DNA of 22,747 bases from Firm-04 sp045591925 (GCA_045591925.1 JAZNTW010000081.1:1-22747); one strand, 5' to 3'; positions 14,876-22,613 are shown, counted from the stretch's first letter. Made by a program: numbers and translations. The notes: generated by a model from the sequence alone, not told the origin.

Positions 14876-16534
14876 ATGATAAAAGATACAATTATTGACG
14901 GTGTGCAAAACGCACCGCATCGCAGCTTGTATCACGCGCTCGGTTTCACCAAGGAGGAACAGTCCCGGCCGCTGATCGGGATTGTTTCCTCGCATAACGA
15001 AATCGTACCGGGACATATGAATCTTGATAAAATCGTAGAAGCTGTCAAAATCGGCGTTGCAATGGCTGGTGGAACACCAATCGTATTTCCTGCAATCGCT
15101 GTTTGTGACGGCATTGCGATGGGACACGAGGGCATGAAATATTCTCTTGTTACCCGTGACCTGATAGCCGATTCCACCGAAGCAATGGTAAAGGCGCATG
15201 GCTTTGACGGTCTTGTTATGGTGCCGAACTGCGATAAAAACGTCCCCGGACTCTTAATGGCGGCGGCAAGAGTGAATATTCCGACGATTTTTGTATCGGG
15301 GGGACCAATGCTTGCAGGCCGCGTCAATGGCAAGAAAACCTCGCTTTCCTCTATGTTTGAGGCGGTTGGTGCATATAATGCAGGGAAAATGGATGCAGAA
15401 CAGCTTTGCGTATGCGAAGAAAACACTTGCCCGACCTGCGGTTCCTGTTCGGGAATGTATACTGCCAATTCTATGAACTGTCTGACCGAGGTACTCGGTA
15501 TGGGACTCAAAGGAAACGGCACCATCCCTGCGGTATATTCTGCAAGAATCGAGCTTGCAAAGCACGCCGGTATGCAGGTGATGGAGCTTGTCAAGCAGAA
15601 TATCCGTCCGCGTGATATCATGACCGACGCTGCCATTCGCAACGCACTGACTGCCGATATGGCACTTGGCTGCTCCACCAACAGTATGCTGCATCTGCCT
15701 GCCATTGCAAATGAATGCGGCGTGGCATTCTCGCTGGATATTGCCAATGAAATCAGTGCAAAAACGCCGAATCTCTGTCATTTGGCACCTGCCGGCCCTA
15801 CTTATATGGAAGACCTGAACGAAGCCGGCGGTGTGTATGCAGTTCTCTCCGAAATCAACAAATTGGGTCTGCTCGACACAAGCGTGATGACCTGCACCGG
15901 CAAAACCATGGCAGAAAATCTGGAGGGGGCTGTCAACCGTGACAGCTCCGTGATTCGCACAGTGGACGCGCCTTACAGCAAGACGGGCGGTATCGCAGTG
16001 CTGAAAGGCAATCTGGCACTGGAGGGCTGTGTTGTCAAGCGCAGTGCGGTGTCGGATGAAATGCTTGTTCACGAGGGGCCAGCCAGAGTGTTTGAATGTG
16101 AGGAGGATGCGCAAGCCGCCATCAACGCAGGCAAAATTGTTGCCGGAGATGTTGTTGTGATTCGCTATGAGGGTCCCAAGGGCGGTCCAGGTATGAGAGA
16201 AATGCTGAATCCCACCTCCGCAATCATGGGCATGGGACTCGGCAACAGCGTTGCGCTCATCACAGACGGTCGGTTCAGCGGTGCGACCCGTGGTGCCTGC
16301 GTCGGACACGTGACGCCGGAGGCTGCGTCGGGCGGATTGATCGGCGTAGTAGAGGAGGGCGACCGTATTCGCATCAATATTCCACAAAATTCGATCGAGC
16401 TTTTGGTAGATGAACAAATCCTGACCGAACGAATGAAGCACTTTGTTCCGAAAAAGAAAGAACTGTCCGGCTATTTAAAACGCTATGCAGCACTTGTTTC
16501 CGGTGGTGCATCGGGGGCGATTTTAAACGTATGA
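14876..16534 (+). CDS. ilvD: Dihydroxy-acid dehydratase
   Basis: This Fe-S enzyme converts the dihydroxy-acids to 2-oxoisovalerate and 2-oxo-3-methylvalerate. It has 552 residues. Cluster-related cysteines are C119 (VPNCDKNVPG) and C188/C191 (CPTCGSCSGMYTANSMNCL). The early motif reads IVPGHMNL, as in E. coli IlvD, rather than the TPCN form of plant-like [2Fe-2S] enzymes. That suggests an oxygen-sensitive [4Fe-4S] enzyme, suited to an anaerobe. The C-terminal TDGRFSGATRGACVGHVTPEA signature region is present. GAGGGG lies 8 bases upstream of the start. The stop overlaps the next gene's start by 4 bases. Confidence 0.95.
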   Translation: MIKDTIIDGVQNAPHRSLYHALGFTKEEQSRPLIGIVSSHNEIVPGHMNLDKIVEAVKIGVAMAGGTPIVFPAIAVCDGIAMGHEGMKYSLVTRDLIADSTEAMVKAHGFDGLVMVPNCDKNVPGLLMAAARVNIPTIFVSGGPMLAGRVNGKKTSLSSMFEAVGAYNAGKMDAEQLCVCEENTCPTCGSCSGMYTANSMNCLTEVLGMGLKGNGTIPAVYSARIELAKHAGMQVMELVKQNIRPRDIMTDAAIRNALTADMALGCSTNSMLHLPAIANECGVAFSLDIANEISAKTPNLCHLAPAGPTYMEDLNEAGGVYAVLSEINKLGLLDTSVMTCTGKTMAENLEGAVNRDSSVIRTVDAPYSKTGGIAVLKGNLALEGCVVKRSAVSDEMLVHEGPARVFECEEDAQAAINAGKIVAGDVVVIRYEGPKGGPGMREMLNPTSAIMGMGLGNSVALITDGRFSGATRGACVGHVTPEAASGGLIGVVEEGDRIRINIPQNSIELLVDEQILTERMKHFVPKKKELSGYLKRYAALVSGGASGAILNV

Positions 16535-17694
16535 ACGAGCTGAAAGCCAAGCTGGATACGCTTTGCATATTCCGGGAGCTGCTCCAGGATACCGTACTCC
16601 AAAAATTATACCGCTGTTTAGACCACCCCACAAGCGCTTCTTATACCGCGTTTGTGGCGGCGCTCTATCAAGCAAACGGCGGTCATCTCGGCTTGCATAT
16701 CAAAGACCTTTGCGAAAGCAGTGAAAACGTATATGTCAAGCTGCGCGGCGAGGGCAGAGAAGTGCCGCAGTATATGGAGGCGTGTCTCTGCGAGGAATTA
16801 AAGACGCTGCAAGCACTTTCCGCGCTGACTTCCGAAGAATTAAAAGCCATGCTCTCTTTTCAAGGCTTCCTGCCGGATTTTGCAGCCGATATCATCCATC
16901 TGCGCAAGGACTATCTGCATCGTGCAGAGAATATTCAAAAATACGGATATGGCATCTACGCAAAGCATCCGATGTTTTATGTCGATGAATCGGGCGCGAT
17001 TGTTCCCGTGCTGCATCCCGATCAAACGGTGCTGTCTGACCTTGTGGATTACGAGCGCGAACGCAATATTCTCCTCGAAAACACCAAAGCGCTGCTTGAC
17101 GGCAAGCCTGCTGCCAATATTCTGCTGACAGGCGATGCCGGAACAGGCAAATCCTCTGCCGTAAAAGCAATCGGAAACGCATTGTTCGGTGGGGGTCTCC
17201 GCATCATTGAGGTGCGCAAGGAGCAGCTTCGCGCGATTCCCGCACTGCTCAATACGCTCAGCACCAATCCGCTGAAATTCGTGCTGTTTATTGATGATTT
17301 GTCGTTCCTGAAGGATGATGATAATTTCAATGCGCTGAAAGCGGTATTGGAGGGCACTGTTTCTGCCAAGAGCAAGAATGTTGTAATATATGCCACGAGC
17401 AACCGCAGGCATATCATCAAGGAAACATTTTCGGATCGTGAGGGCGACGACGTTCACCGCAATGACACGATGCAGGAATTTGTGTCGTTATCGGAACGCT
17501 TTGGCATTCATATTACCTTTTCCAAGCCGAACAAGGAATGCTTTTTGCATATCGTTCGTCACTTGGCAAAGACAGAGAATCTGAATATCCCCACGGCGGA
17601 GCTGGAAGCCGGTACCGAACGACTCGCCTTGGAACGCGGCGGCAGATCGGCACGCCTTGCTCGTCAGTATATCAACAGTTTGCTTTCAAGGTAG
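16531..17694 (+). CDS. DUF815 family AAA+ ATPase
   Basis: This is a 387-residue cytosolic protein of the DUF815 ATP-binding family. The first 160 or so residues are helical. The AAA+ core follows with Walker A GDAGTGKSS (201-209), Walker B VLFIDDLSF (about 251-259), a sensor-1-like VIYATSNRRHII, and SDREGDDVHRNDTMQEFVSLSERFG, which is characteristic of DUF815. The physiological role of the family is not established. It overlaps ilvD by 4 bases (ATGA) with only a weak ribosome site (GGGGGCG), so its translation probably depends on ilvD and its transcription on the T-box. An ATP-dependent remodelling or loading role for an operon enzyme would be speculation. Confidence 0.88.
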   Translation: MNELKAKLDTLCIFRELLQDTVLQKLYRCLDHPTSASYTAFVAALYQANGGHLGLHIKDLCESSENVYVKLRGEGREVPQYMEACLCEELKTLQALSALTSEELKAMLSFQGFLPDFAADIIHLRKDYLHRAENIQKYGYGIYAKHPMFYVDESGAIVPVLHPDQTVLSDLVDYERERNILLENTKALLDGKPAANILLTGDAGTGKSSAVKAIGNALFGGGLRIIEVRKEQLRAIPALLNTLSTNPLKFVLFIDDLSFLKDDDNFNALKAVLEGTVSAKSKNVVIYATSNRRHIIKETFSDREGDDVHRNDTMQEFVSLSERFGIHITFSKPNKECFLHIVRHLAKTENLNIPTAELEAGTERLALERGGRSARLARQYINSLLSR

Positions 17695-17702
17695 GTGATG
17701 TT

Positions 17703-18128
17703 ATGTATTTTGATGATATTCAGCTTGGAACGGAAATAGAAATCGCACCTGCTGTAATCGAAACACAGAAAATGCTGGATTTTGCACGAAATTACGACAA
17801 TATTCCGCTTCACACCGATGAGGAATACGCCAAGAAAACACCATTTGGAAAATTGATCGCGCCCGGTGTGATGTCGTTCATGTCGGTCTGGGCGAAATAC
17901 TTAGAGGTAGACCTTTTCGGGGAAGAGCTGCTTGCCGGCAAATCCACAAAGATCGAATGGCTGAAACCGGTCTTTGCCGAGGATGTGCTGGCCGGAAAAG
18001 CCGTCGTCACAAAGCTGACCGAACGCAATGCGAAAAACGGAATCGTAGAGATCACAATTTACGCCTATAATCAAGATGGTGTGCTTGTACTCACGGATGT
18101 TACCGAAGCGATTGTCAAGAAACGGTAG
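17703..18128 (+). CDS. MaoC-like hot-dog hydratase-family protein
   Basis: This is a 141-residue single hot-dog domain. It has the hydratase-2 motif YDNIPLHTD, with the likely catalytic D32 and H37, and FGKLIAPGVMSFMSVW, the MaoC helix and loop. Characterised relatives hydrate or dehydrate acyl-CoA thioesters, commonly as R-specific enoyl-CoA hydratases; the substrate here is unknown. ATG 17703 follows AGGTAGGTG and is preferred over in-frame starts inside the DUF815 gene. It lies 8 bases after that gene and 8 before the next, so it belongs to the same transcript. Confidence 0.85.
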   Translation: MYFDDIQLGTEIEIAPAVIETQKMLDFARNYDNIPLHTDEEYAKKTPFGKLIAPGVMSFMSVWAKYLEVDLFGEELLAGKSTKIEWLKPVFAEDVLAGKAVVTKLTERNAKNGIVEITIYAYNQDGVLVLTDVTEAIVKKR

Positions 18129-18136
18129 GTGCATCC

Positions 18137-18799
18137 ATGCGCAAAAAAGAACTGATCAAACGATACATCTTATTTGTATTTTGCCTGTTCTTCATGGGAA
18201 TCGGCGTGGCGCTCACCAAGCACGGCGAGCTTGGCGTATCACCGATCTCCTCTGTTGCCAATGTAATCAGCATAAAGTTCACAGTGCTGTCCTTTGGAAT
18301 GTGGCTTACCGTTTCAAACTGTGTGCTGCTGCTCGGACAAATCCTGCTGCTGCGAAAGAATTTCAAACTCATCCAGCTATTGCAAATTCCACTTTCATTT
18401 TTATTCGGATATTTTACCGATTTCGGAATGTATGTGGTCAGCGGCATCCCCAATGACAGCTATCTTGCAAAGCTATTGCTGGTGCTTTCGGGAATTGTTG
18501 TTCTTGGATTTGGCATCACACTCGGCGTTATTGCGGATGTGATTTTAAATTCCGGCGAGGCGTTTGTGAAAGCACTCGCAGACATCACCAAAAAAGATTT
18601 CAGCAGCACAAAAATTGTATTTGACGTATCGTGGGTGTGTCTATCTATCGTTCTGTCACTGATTTTCTTTGACGGAACACTCGTTGGAACAAGAGAGGGT
18701 ACCATGATTTCTGCGGTGCTGGTTGGTGTTGTTGTCCATCTGCTCAAGCCCATCCTCCAGCGTCCGCTCGAAACACTCCTGATGAAACATTCGGAATAG
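18137..18799 (+). CDS. YczE/YitT-like integral membrane protein (DUF6198 type)
   Basis: This is a 220-residue polytopic membrane protein with about five hydrophobic segments. It starts after a Lys/Arg-rich N-terminus (MRKKELIKRY) and contains GIGVALTKHGELGVSPISS, GFGITLGVIADVILNSGEAF and GTREGTMISAVLVG, phrases typical of the YczE/YyaS/YitT group. Function is not settled; transport or regulation has been suggested for relatives. As the last gene before a strong terminator, it could be an exporter or importer linked to branched-chain metabolites, but that is inference from position only. AGGTG serves as ribosome site. Confidence 0.82.
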   Translation: MRKKELIKRYILFVFCLFFMGIGVALTKHGELGVSPISSVANVISIKFTVLSFGMWLTVSNCVLLLGQILLLRKNFKLIQLLQIPLSFLFGYFTDFGMYVVSGIPNDSYLAKLLLVLSGIVVLGFGITLGVIADVILNSGEAFVKALADITKKDFSSTKIVFDVSWVCLSIVLSLIFFDGTLVGTREGTMISAVLVGVVVHLLKPILQRPLETLLMKHSE

Positions 18800-18816
18800 G
18801 TATTCGCATGACAGCG

Positions 18817-18855
18817 AAAAAACGGTATGAGGGAAGATTCTCATACCGTTTTTTT
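18817..18855 (+). terminator. Strong intrinsic terminator ending the ilv-leu transcript
   Basis: AAAAAACGGTATGAG (18817-18831) pairs with CTCATACCGTTTTTT (18840-18854) around an 8-base loop. It is the only clear terminator after the T-box terminator, so the regulated transcript would run from about 5203 to here. Confidence 0.9.
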
Positions 18856-18884
18856 GCTTTTTTGTAACATTTCATCGAATTGGC

Positions 18885-18913
18885 TTGAATTAAAAAGGCG
18901 GTTGTGGTATAAT
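18885..18913 (+). promoter_or_regulatory. Promoter of the restriction-modification module
   Basis: -35 TTGAAT (18885-18890) and -10 TATAAT (18908-18913) with a 17-bp spacer. The upstream ATG at 18912 falls inside the -10 box and cannot be the translation start. Confidence 0.75.
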
Positions 18914-18953
18914 GTATTGTGTATTTTTATCGCTATGTGGAGGATGCTTTGCT

Positions 18954-19898
18954 ATGAATTGGGATAGTTTTAGATTTATAGACTTGTTTGCTGGTATTGG
19001 CGGCATCCGTTTAGGTTTTGAACACGTAGGCGGTAAATGTGTATTTTCATCCGAGTTTGATGAGGATGCTTGTATTACCTATGAGGCAAACTTTGGTGAG
19101 CACCCCTCTGGTGATATTACAAAGATTGATGCGAAGGATATTCCAGAGTTTGACATTCTTTTAGGCGGGTTCCCTTGTCAAGCATTTTCCATCATCGGTA
19201 AAAAAGAAGGTTTCAATGATGATACCAGAGGCACACTCTTTTTTGAGATTGAACGTATTTTAGCAGAGAAAAAACCACCAGCATTTATGCTTGAGAATGT
19301 TCGCAACCTCACCGCACACGATAAAGGTAATACCTTTAAGGTTATTATCAAGCATCTTGAAAAATTAGGTTACAATGTTTATGCAAAGGTGCTTAATGCA
19401 CTTGATTATGGTGTACCGCAAAAGAGAGAGCGAATTTTCATTGTTGGTTTTTTGGATGATGTAAAGTTCAAGTTCCCAGAACCGATACCAGTTGAGGAAC
19501 GAAAAACCTTGACCGACATTCTGGAAACGGATGTTGATAGCAAGTATTATGTTCGTGATGCGATTCGTATTTCCAGATTGGAGCGCTTAAAAGATAAAGA
19601 TTATCCGAAACCGTACATTTCCCACGAGAATATGGCGGGTTCGATTACTCCGCATCCGTATTCCGCTGCTCTGCGAGCTGGTGCATCCGCTAACTATATT
19701 TTGATTAACGATGAACGGCGACCGACCGAAAAAGAGATGCTCCGCATCCAAGGTTTTCCTGATACCTATAAAATTGTGTTGCCTTATGGCAAAGTTAAAA
19801 AGCAATGTGGCAATTCTGTTGCAGTTCCAGTCATTAAGGCCATCGCAACCGAAATGATTAAAGCACTTAAATCATACAACGAAAAGGAGGGTAGATAA
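18954..19898 (+). CDS. C5 cytosine DNA methyltransferase (type II R-M)
   Basis: This 314-residue SAM-dependent enzyme adds methyl to C5 of cytosine in a short target site. All main motifs are present in order: I FIDLFAGIGG (8-17), IV PCQ with catalytic C75, VI ENV (114-116), VIII QKRER (156-160), then the target-recognition region with GSITPHPYSAALRAGASA, IX around RRPTEKEMLRIQGFPD, and X GNSVAVPV near 286. The target sequence cannot be told. ATG 18954 is 10 bases after GGAGG (18939-18943). Codons favour A/T third bases far more than the ilv-leu genes, suggesting horizontal acquisition. Its stop overlaps the next start by 1 base. Confidence 0.95.
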   Translation: MNWDSFRFIDLFAGIGGIRLGFEHVGGKCVFSSEFDEDACITYEANFGEHPSGDITKIDAKDIPEFDILLGGFPCQAFSIIGKKEGFNDDTRGTLFFEIERILAEKKPPAFMLENVRNLTAHDKGNTFKVIIKHLEKLGYNVYAKVLNALDYGVPQKRERIFIVGFLDDVKFKFPEPIPVEERKTLTDILETDVDSKYYVRDAIRISRLERLKDKDYPKPYISHENMAGSITPHPYSAALRAGASANYILINDERRPTEKEMLRIQGFPDTYKIVLPYGKVKKQCGNSVAVPVIKAIATEMIKALKSYNEKEGR

Positions 19899-20632
19899 TG
19901 GAATTAAGACCAAAATTGAGAGATTCCAAGCACCTATCTACAAAAACCTTATATCCCTTAAACATTATCCCACCAGAGATAATTACCAAAATGGGCGGTT
20001 ATCTCGTTTATTTGCTATACATTGGCAGAAAGGATGTTTCTGGTAATGATTGGGGCGATGCCTTTGCTGATGCAATCAATGGTATTCACCTTGATTCGCC
20101 AGTAGGAATAGCAGACGTCGTTTTAGATAGAAATTGTTGGTCTGCAAAAACTGTTAAGGTTAAAGACCCATTTTCAATTTCAAATGTGCGATTGATTAGT
20201 GGTAGATGCTCACCAGATTATTCATACGGCATCACCGACCCACACAAAGATGTTCAAAAAACTGGTGAGGCAGTTTTGAGCATCTGGAACGAGCGAATCA
20301 ACATTGCTACCGACCATTATAGTAGTGTTAGAACCGCCGTTTTGGTTCGTAGTTATGATTGCTTATCCTATCGTTTATTTGAGGAAGATACACAACGATT
20401 TAGAACAACCGATTATCATTGGGATGTCAATTCCAATGGCAATTTGATAGGTTTGGACCGTAACGACAAAGTGTGTTTCACTTGGCAACCTCACGGTTCG
20501 CAATTCACGATACATACCGAGGTTCCAGAGAGTGCCATCAAGTTCCAAATTAAACAACCGCCGACCATTTCAAAAACCGATGTGTTAAAGGTCGTTGAGT
20601 TCGATGAGAGTTGGGTTGAAATCATTAAGTAA
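19898..20632 (+). CDS. Putative type II restriction endonuclease partner
   Basis: This is a 244-residue protein I cannot assign to a named family. It directly follows the methyltransferase (TAATG overlap; AAAAGGAGG at 19882-19890) and is followed by a terminator, the usual two-gene type II layout. A possible PD-(D/E)XK-like core is seen: GIADVVLDRNCWSAKTVK with D73, S82 and K84, where Ser stands in the usual Glu position. It is preceded by a helix GDAFADAIN with D54/D58 that could help bind metal. It shares the A/T-rich codon use of the methyltransferase. The remainder shows no recognised domain. A different DNA-associated partner is possible. Confidence 0.62.
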   Translation: MELRPKLRDSKHLSTKTLYPLNIIPPEIITKMGGYLVYLLYIGRKDVSGNDWGDAFADAINGIHLDSPVGIADVVLDRNCWSAKTVKVKDPFSISNVRLISGRCSPDYSYGITDPHKDVQKTGEAVLSIWNERINIATDHYSSVRTAVLVRSYDCLSYRLFEEDTQRFRTTDYHWDVNSNGNLIGLDRNDKVCFTWQPHGSQFTIHTEVPESAIKFQIKQPPTISKTDVLKVVEFDESWVEIIK

Positions 20633-20633
20633 C

Positions 20634-20672
20634 AAAAAATGCTATGAGCGATTTCGCCCATAGCATTTTTTT
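20634..20672. terminator. Bidirectional intrinsic terminator between convergent genes
   Basis: AAAAAATGCTATG (20634-20646) pairs with CATAGCATTTTTT (20659-20671), and the loop can extend the stem with GCG/CGC. A and T tracts on both sides let it serve the plus-strand endonuclease gene and the minus-strand gene ending at 20674. Confidence 0.88.
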
Positions 20673-20673
20673 A

Positions 20674-21255
20674 CTATATTGCCGCGATTGCATCCCCCAT
20701 CACAATCGCCCGCCTGTCATCCAGTATCACATTATAATCTTTCAGTATCCTGCAAATAGCAAAAAAGATTTCCATGATATTGTTTTCCGCCTGCATGACG
20801 GTATCCCAGTGTTCCAAATCATCGGGGTATGCTTCGCGCATATGACGATATTGCGCCTCATCCCGATATGCAATATTGAATCCGTCTATCCATTTCTTGC
20901 CAAAGAAAAAACCAACGGATGTACCGTCACATGAGCCATTGTCAGGCGCATACAGCAAGCGAATTGTTTCATCCTGTTCCGCGTAGTATTCCTGTATTCT
21001 GTCCACGCAGATTTGCGGAACACAATACCGTCGTTCCTCCACCAAAATCATTTCAAACAAATATTCCTGAACAACTACGAGTCCGGTTTGATACAGAGCC
21101 AGTGTGAAGCCGCCATATTCACCATATGCGGCAAGACCGGCGTTAGAAATGCTGTAGCCAAACAGAAGATTTTTGGTTCTACGCTTTCTGAGCGGGACGG
21201 ACGCGGCTTTTAAGATATCAAGTTCTTCCCGGCTGTATTTGATATTTGTATTCAT
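20674..21255 (-). CDS. Hypothetical protein, 193 residues
   Basis: Not recognised. It is a soluble, acidic protein with no signal peptide or strong membrane segment. It begins with a Lys/Arg-rich patch (PLRKRRTKN), has alternating strand-like stretches (GGFTLALYQTGLVVVQEYLF), an Asn-Gly-Ser-Cys-Asp-Gly segment, and a helical C-terminal half (NNIMEIFFAICRILKDYNVIL). The start is well supported: GGAGG lies 8 bases upstream on the minus strand. Its 3' end is capped by the bidirectional terminator. The context (R-M module on one side, gene fragments on the other) resembles an accessory region, so a defence or immunity-type role is conceivable but unsupported. Confidence 0.7.
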   Translation of the reverse strand: MNTNIKYSREELDILKAASVPLRKRRTKNLLFGYSISNAGLAAYGEYGGFTLALYQTGLVVVQEYLFEMILVEERRYCVPQICVDRIQEYYAEQDETIRLLYAPDNGSCDGTSVGFFFGKKWIDGFNIAYRDEAQYRHMREAYPDDLEHWDTVMQAENNIMEIFFAICRILKDYNVILDDRRAIVMGDAIAAI

Positions 21256-21278
21256 TTATATCCTCCAATCAATTCTAT

Positions 21279-21305
21279 TTACTGATTAGATGTCATTCCA
21301 CACAT
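21279..21305 (-). CDS. Possible 8-residue leader peptide ORF
   Basis: On the minus strand AAGGAGG is followed 7 bases later by ATG and the codons for MCGMTSNQ, then TAA, all upstream of the 193-residue gene. The ribosome site is as strong as any in the window. It may be a leader ORF, or the start of a truncated gene. Confidence 0.35.
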   Translation of the reverse strand: MCGMTSNQ

Positions 21306-21335
21306 AGGTGTACCTCCTTAAAAACATATATAGGG

Positions 21336-21355
21336 AACTTTTTTATAAAAAAGTT
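21336..21355. repeat. 20-bp perfect A/T-rich palindrome
   Basis: AACTTTTTTATAAAAAAGTT is its own reverse complement. It overlaps the stop of the minus-strand pseudogene and lies about 30 bases upstream of the small leader ORF. It could be a weak terminator or an operator. Confidence 0.5.
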
Positions 21356-21675
21356 TCTTCCAAATCGTAAATATACTTAAACTCCAGCAATTCCTTGGAA
21401 TCTGCTTCTTGACCTTCTAATTCTTCCTTGAAAGAATTTCCTTCATCAACAATAAAATAAATTATCTTACATCCATATTCTGCAGCCTTTGGCACAAAGT
21501 AATCTGCAAACCATTTCTAGTATCCGCAACATAATTGCAGCCATCATGATTTTTTATCACATCTAAAGCATATTCTAAGGGTCTTCTGTAATCCTCTTTA
21601 CAACAAAATTTCTTCCATTCCGCAGGGCATCACGCCCTGCTTTAATATTCTGCAAAACTGAAAGTTTCTTTACTA
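21343..21675 (-). pseudogene. Frame-disrupted remnant of an unidentified protein gene
   Basis: On the minus strand three consecutive coding pieces can be read in different frames. The first is KLSVLQNIKAGRDALRNG continuing to RITEDP, then a stop at 21575-21577. The second is LEYALDVIKNHDGCNYVADT. The third, after a further shift near 21513-21520, is WFADYFVPKAAEYGCKIIYF continuing to LLEFKYIYDLEETFL, with TAA at 21343-21345. The pieces read naturally as one protein with at least two frame breaks, the second probably with a deletion. The fold looks alpha/beta (possibly STAS-like), but I cannot name the family. Confidence 0.6.
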
Positions 21676-21891
21676 TTATGAATCTAGTGGCTTGCCATAT
21701 TTCATTCTATCAGCAGACCATTTCTCACCACTCATTTTTGTCAAGGCATAATCTATAAATATATTCTGTTCGCTTTTCGCAAACTGATAGCAACCATCAT
21801 ATTCAAAAAGTTCTATTCCATCCCTTTTTAGTCTTTCTACCTGTTCCTCAGTTGTTGCGCTAAACAAAATAAGTTTATGTGACAATCCCAT
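21676..21891 (-). CDS. Small hypothetical protein, possibly a fragment
   Basis: This 71-codon frame on the minus strand has protein-like composition: KLILFSATTEEQVERLKRDG, then IELFEYDGCYQFAKSEQNIF and a basic C-terminus ending KPLDS. No convincing ribosome site precedes the ATG, and the frame continues upstream a little (CFSSEK) towards a junction near 21910-21925. It may therefore be the C-terminal part of a truncated gene. Not recognised. Confidence 0.4.
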   Translation of the reverse strand: MGLSHKLILFSATTEEQVERLKRDGIELFEYDGCYQFAKSEQNIFIDYALTKMSGEKWSADRMKYGKPLDS

Positions 21892-21905
21892 TTTTTCACT
21901 ACTAA

Positions 21906-22613
21906 AACAGCGAACTGCATGCAGGAGATGACATAAATGTAGTTATTCCTGATAGTGTCAAGCGAATTGGTACAAAGTCGTTTACGCTTCGTAGTCGAAT
22001 GCAATCACTTATAATTCCAGATACAGTAAAAAGCATTGAAGAACCTATATTTATAAATTGCAAACCGAAAATAATCTATTCCACCAATCCCATAGCCAAG
22101 AAACTTAAAATCACTTGTTCTCCTGCACCCGAGATCCCTCCGACTGCTGGAAACAGAGCACTTGATCTCGACGAGGACACATGGCAGTTTGCAAACATAA
22201 AAGATGTATTCGGTGATACATATCTTCTTTCAGACGCTGCTCGCTCACAGCTTACCGAGCAGATTGAAGAAAAGTATCAAACTTTTGATGAGGCATGGAA
22301 CGGATCATGTCATGGTTTAGTGATTACCGCCTTGTTAATAAAATATGGTTTACTTTCACCAGTAGATTTACAGGAAGGTGCTGCAACAACAAAGGATATT
22401 TCGCCCGAATCTGATGTACAGTCTGTTATAAATTATTATCAGTTCCTTCAATTCTCTAAATTATCGCTTGACATAGACAGTCATTCGGGTATCATTGACG
22501 TGGATTATTTTGAGCATATTATCTCACTTGGCTGGCAAGCCGAAGAAAAAGGAAAACCATTTCTATTGTCATTTGAAACAGCAGATGGTGGACACGCTTG
22601 TGCAGGATATATT
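21906..22613 (+). pseudogene. LRR / cysteine-peptidase-like gene fragment, truncated at both ends
   Basis: A plus-strand frame stays open from 21906 to the window edge. Up to about 22613 it is coherent. Two BspA-type LRR units (NVVIPDSVKRIGTKSF and LIIPDTVKSIEEPIF) lead into a linker with SPAPEIPPTAGNRALDLDED. A domain follows with Cys in NGSCHGLVITALL (codon 22308-22310) and His in DGGHACAGY (codon 22593-22595), the spacing and motifs of a papain-like or C39-like cysteine peptidase. There is no signal peptide, start codon or ribosome site, and after GGHACAGYI the frame reads as antisense of a sigma factor gene. The third catalytic residue expected after the His is missing. Hence a double truncation. 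Confidence 0.7.

Noticed and set aside
13814..15199. 461-codon minus-strand frame opposite ilvC and ilvD
   Set aside because: Long only because the genes on the other strand have biased codons; no family resemblance.
15254..16441. 395-codon minus-strand frame opposite ilvD
   Set aside because: Antisense shadow with atypical composition (His/Cys/Arg-rich).
20644..20934. Plus-strand 96-codon frame
   Set aside because: Antisense to the minus-strand 193-residue gene and begins inside the terminator hairpin.
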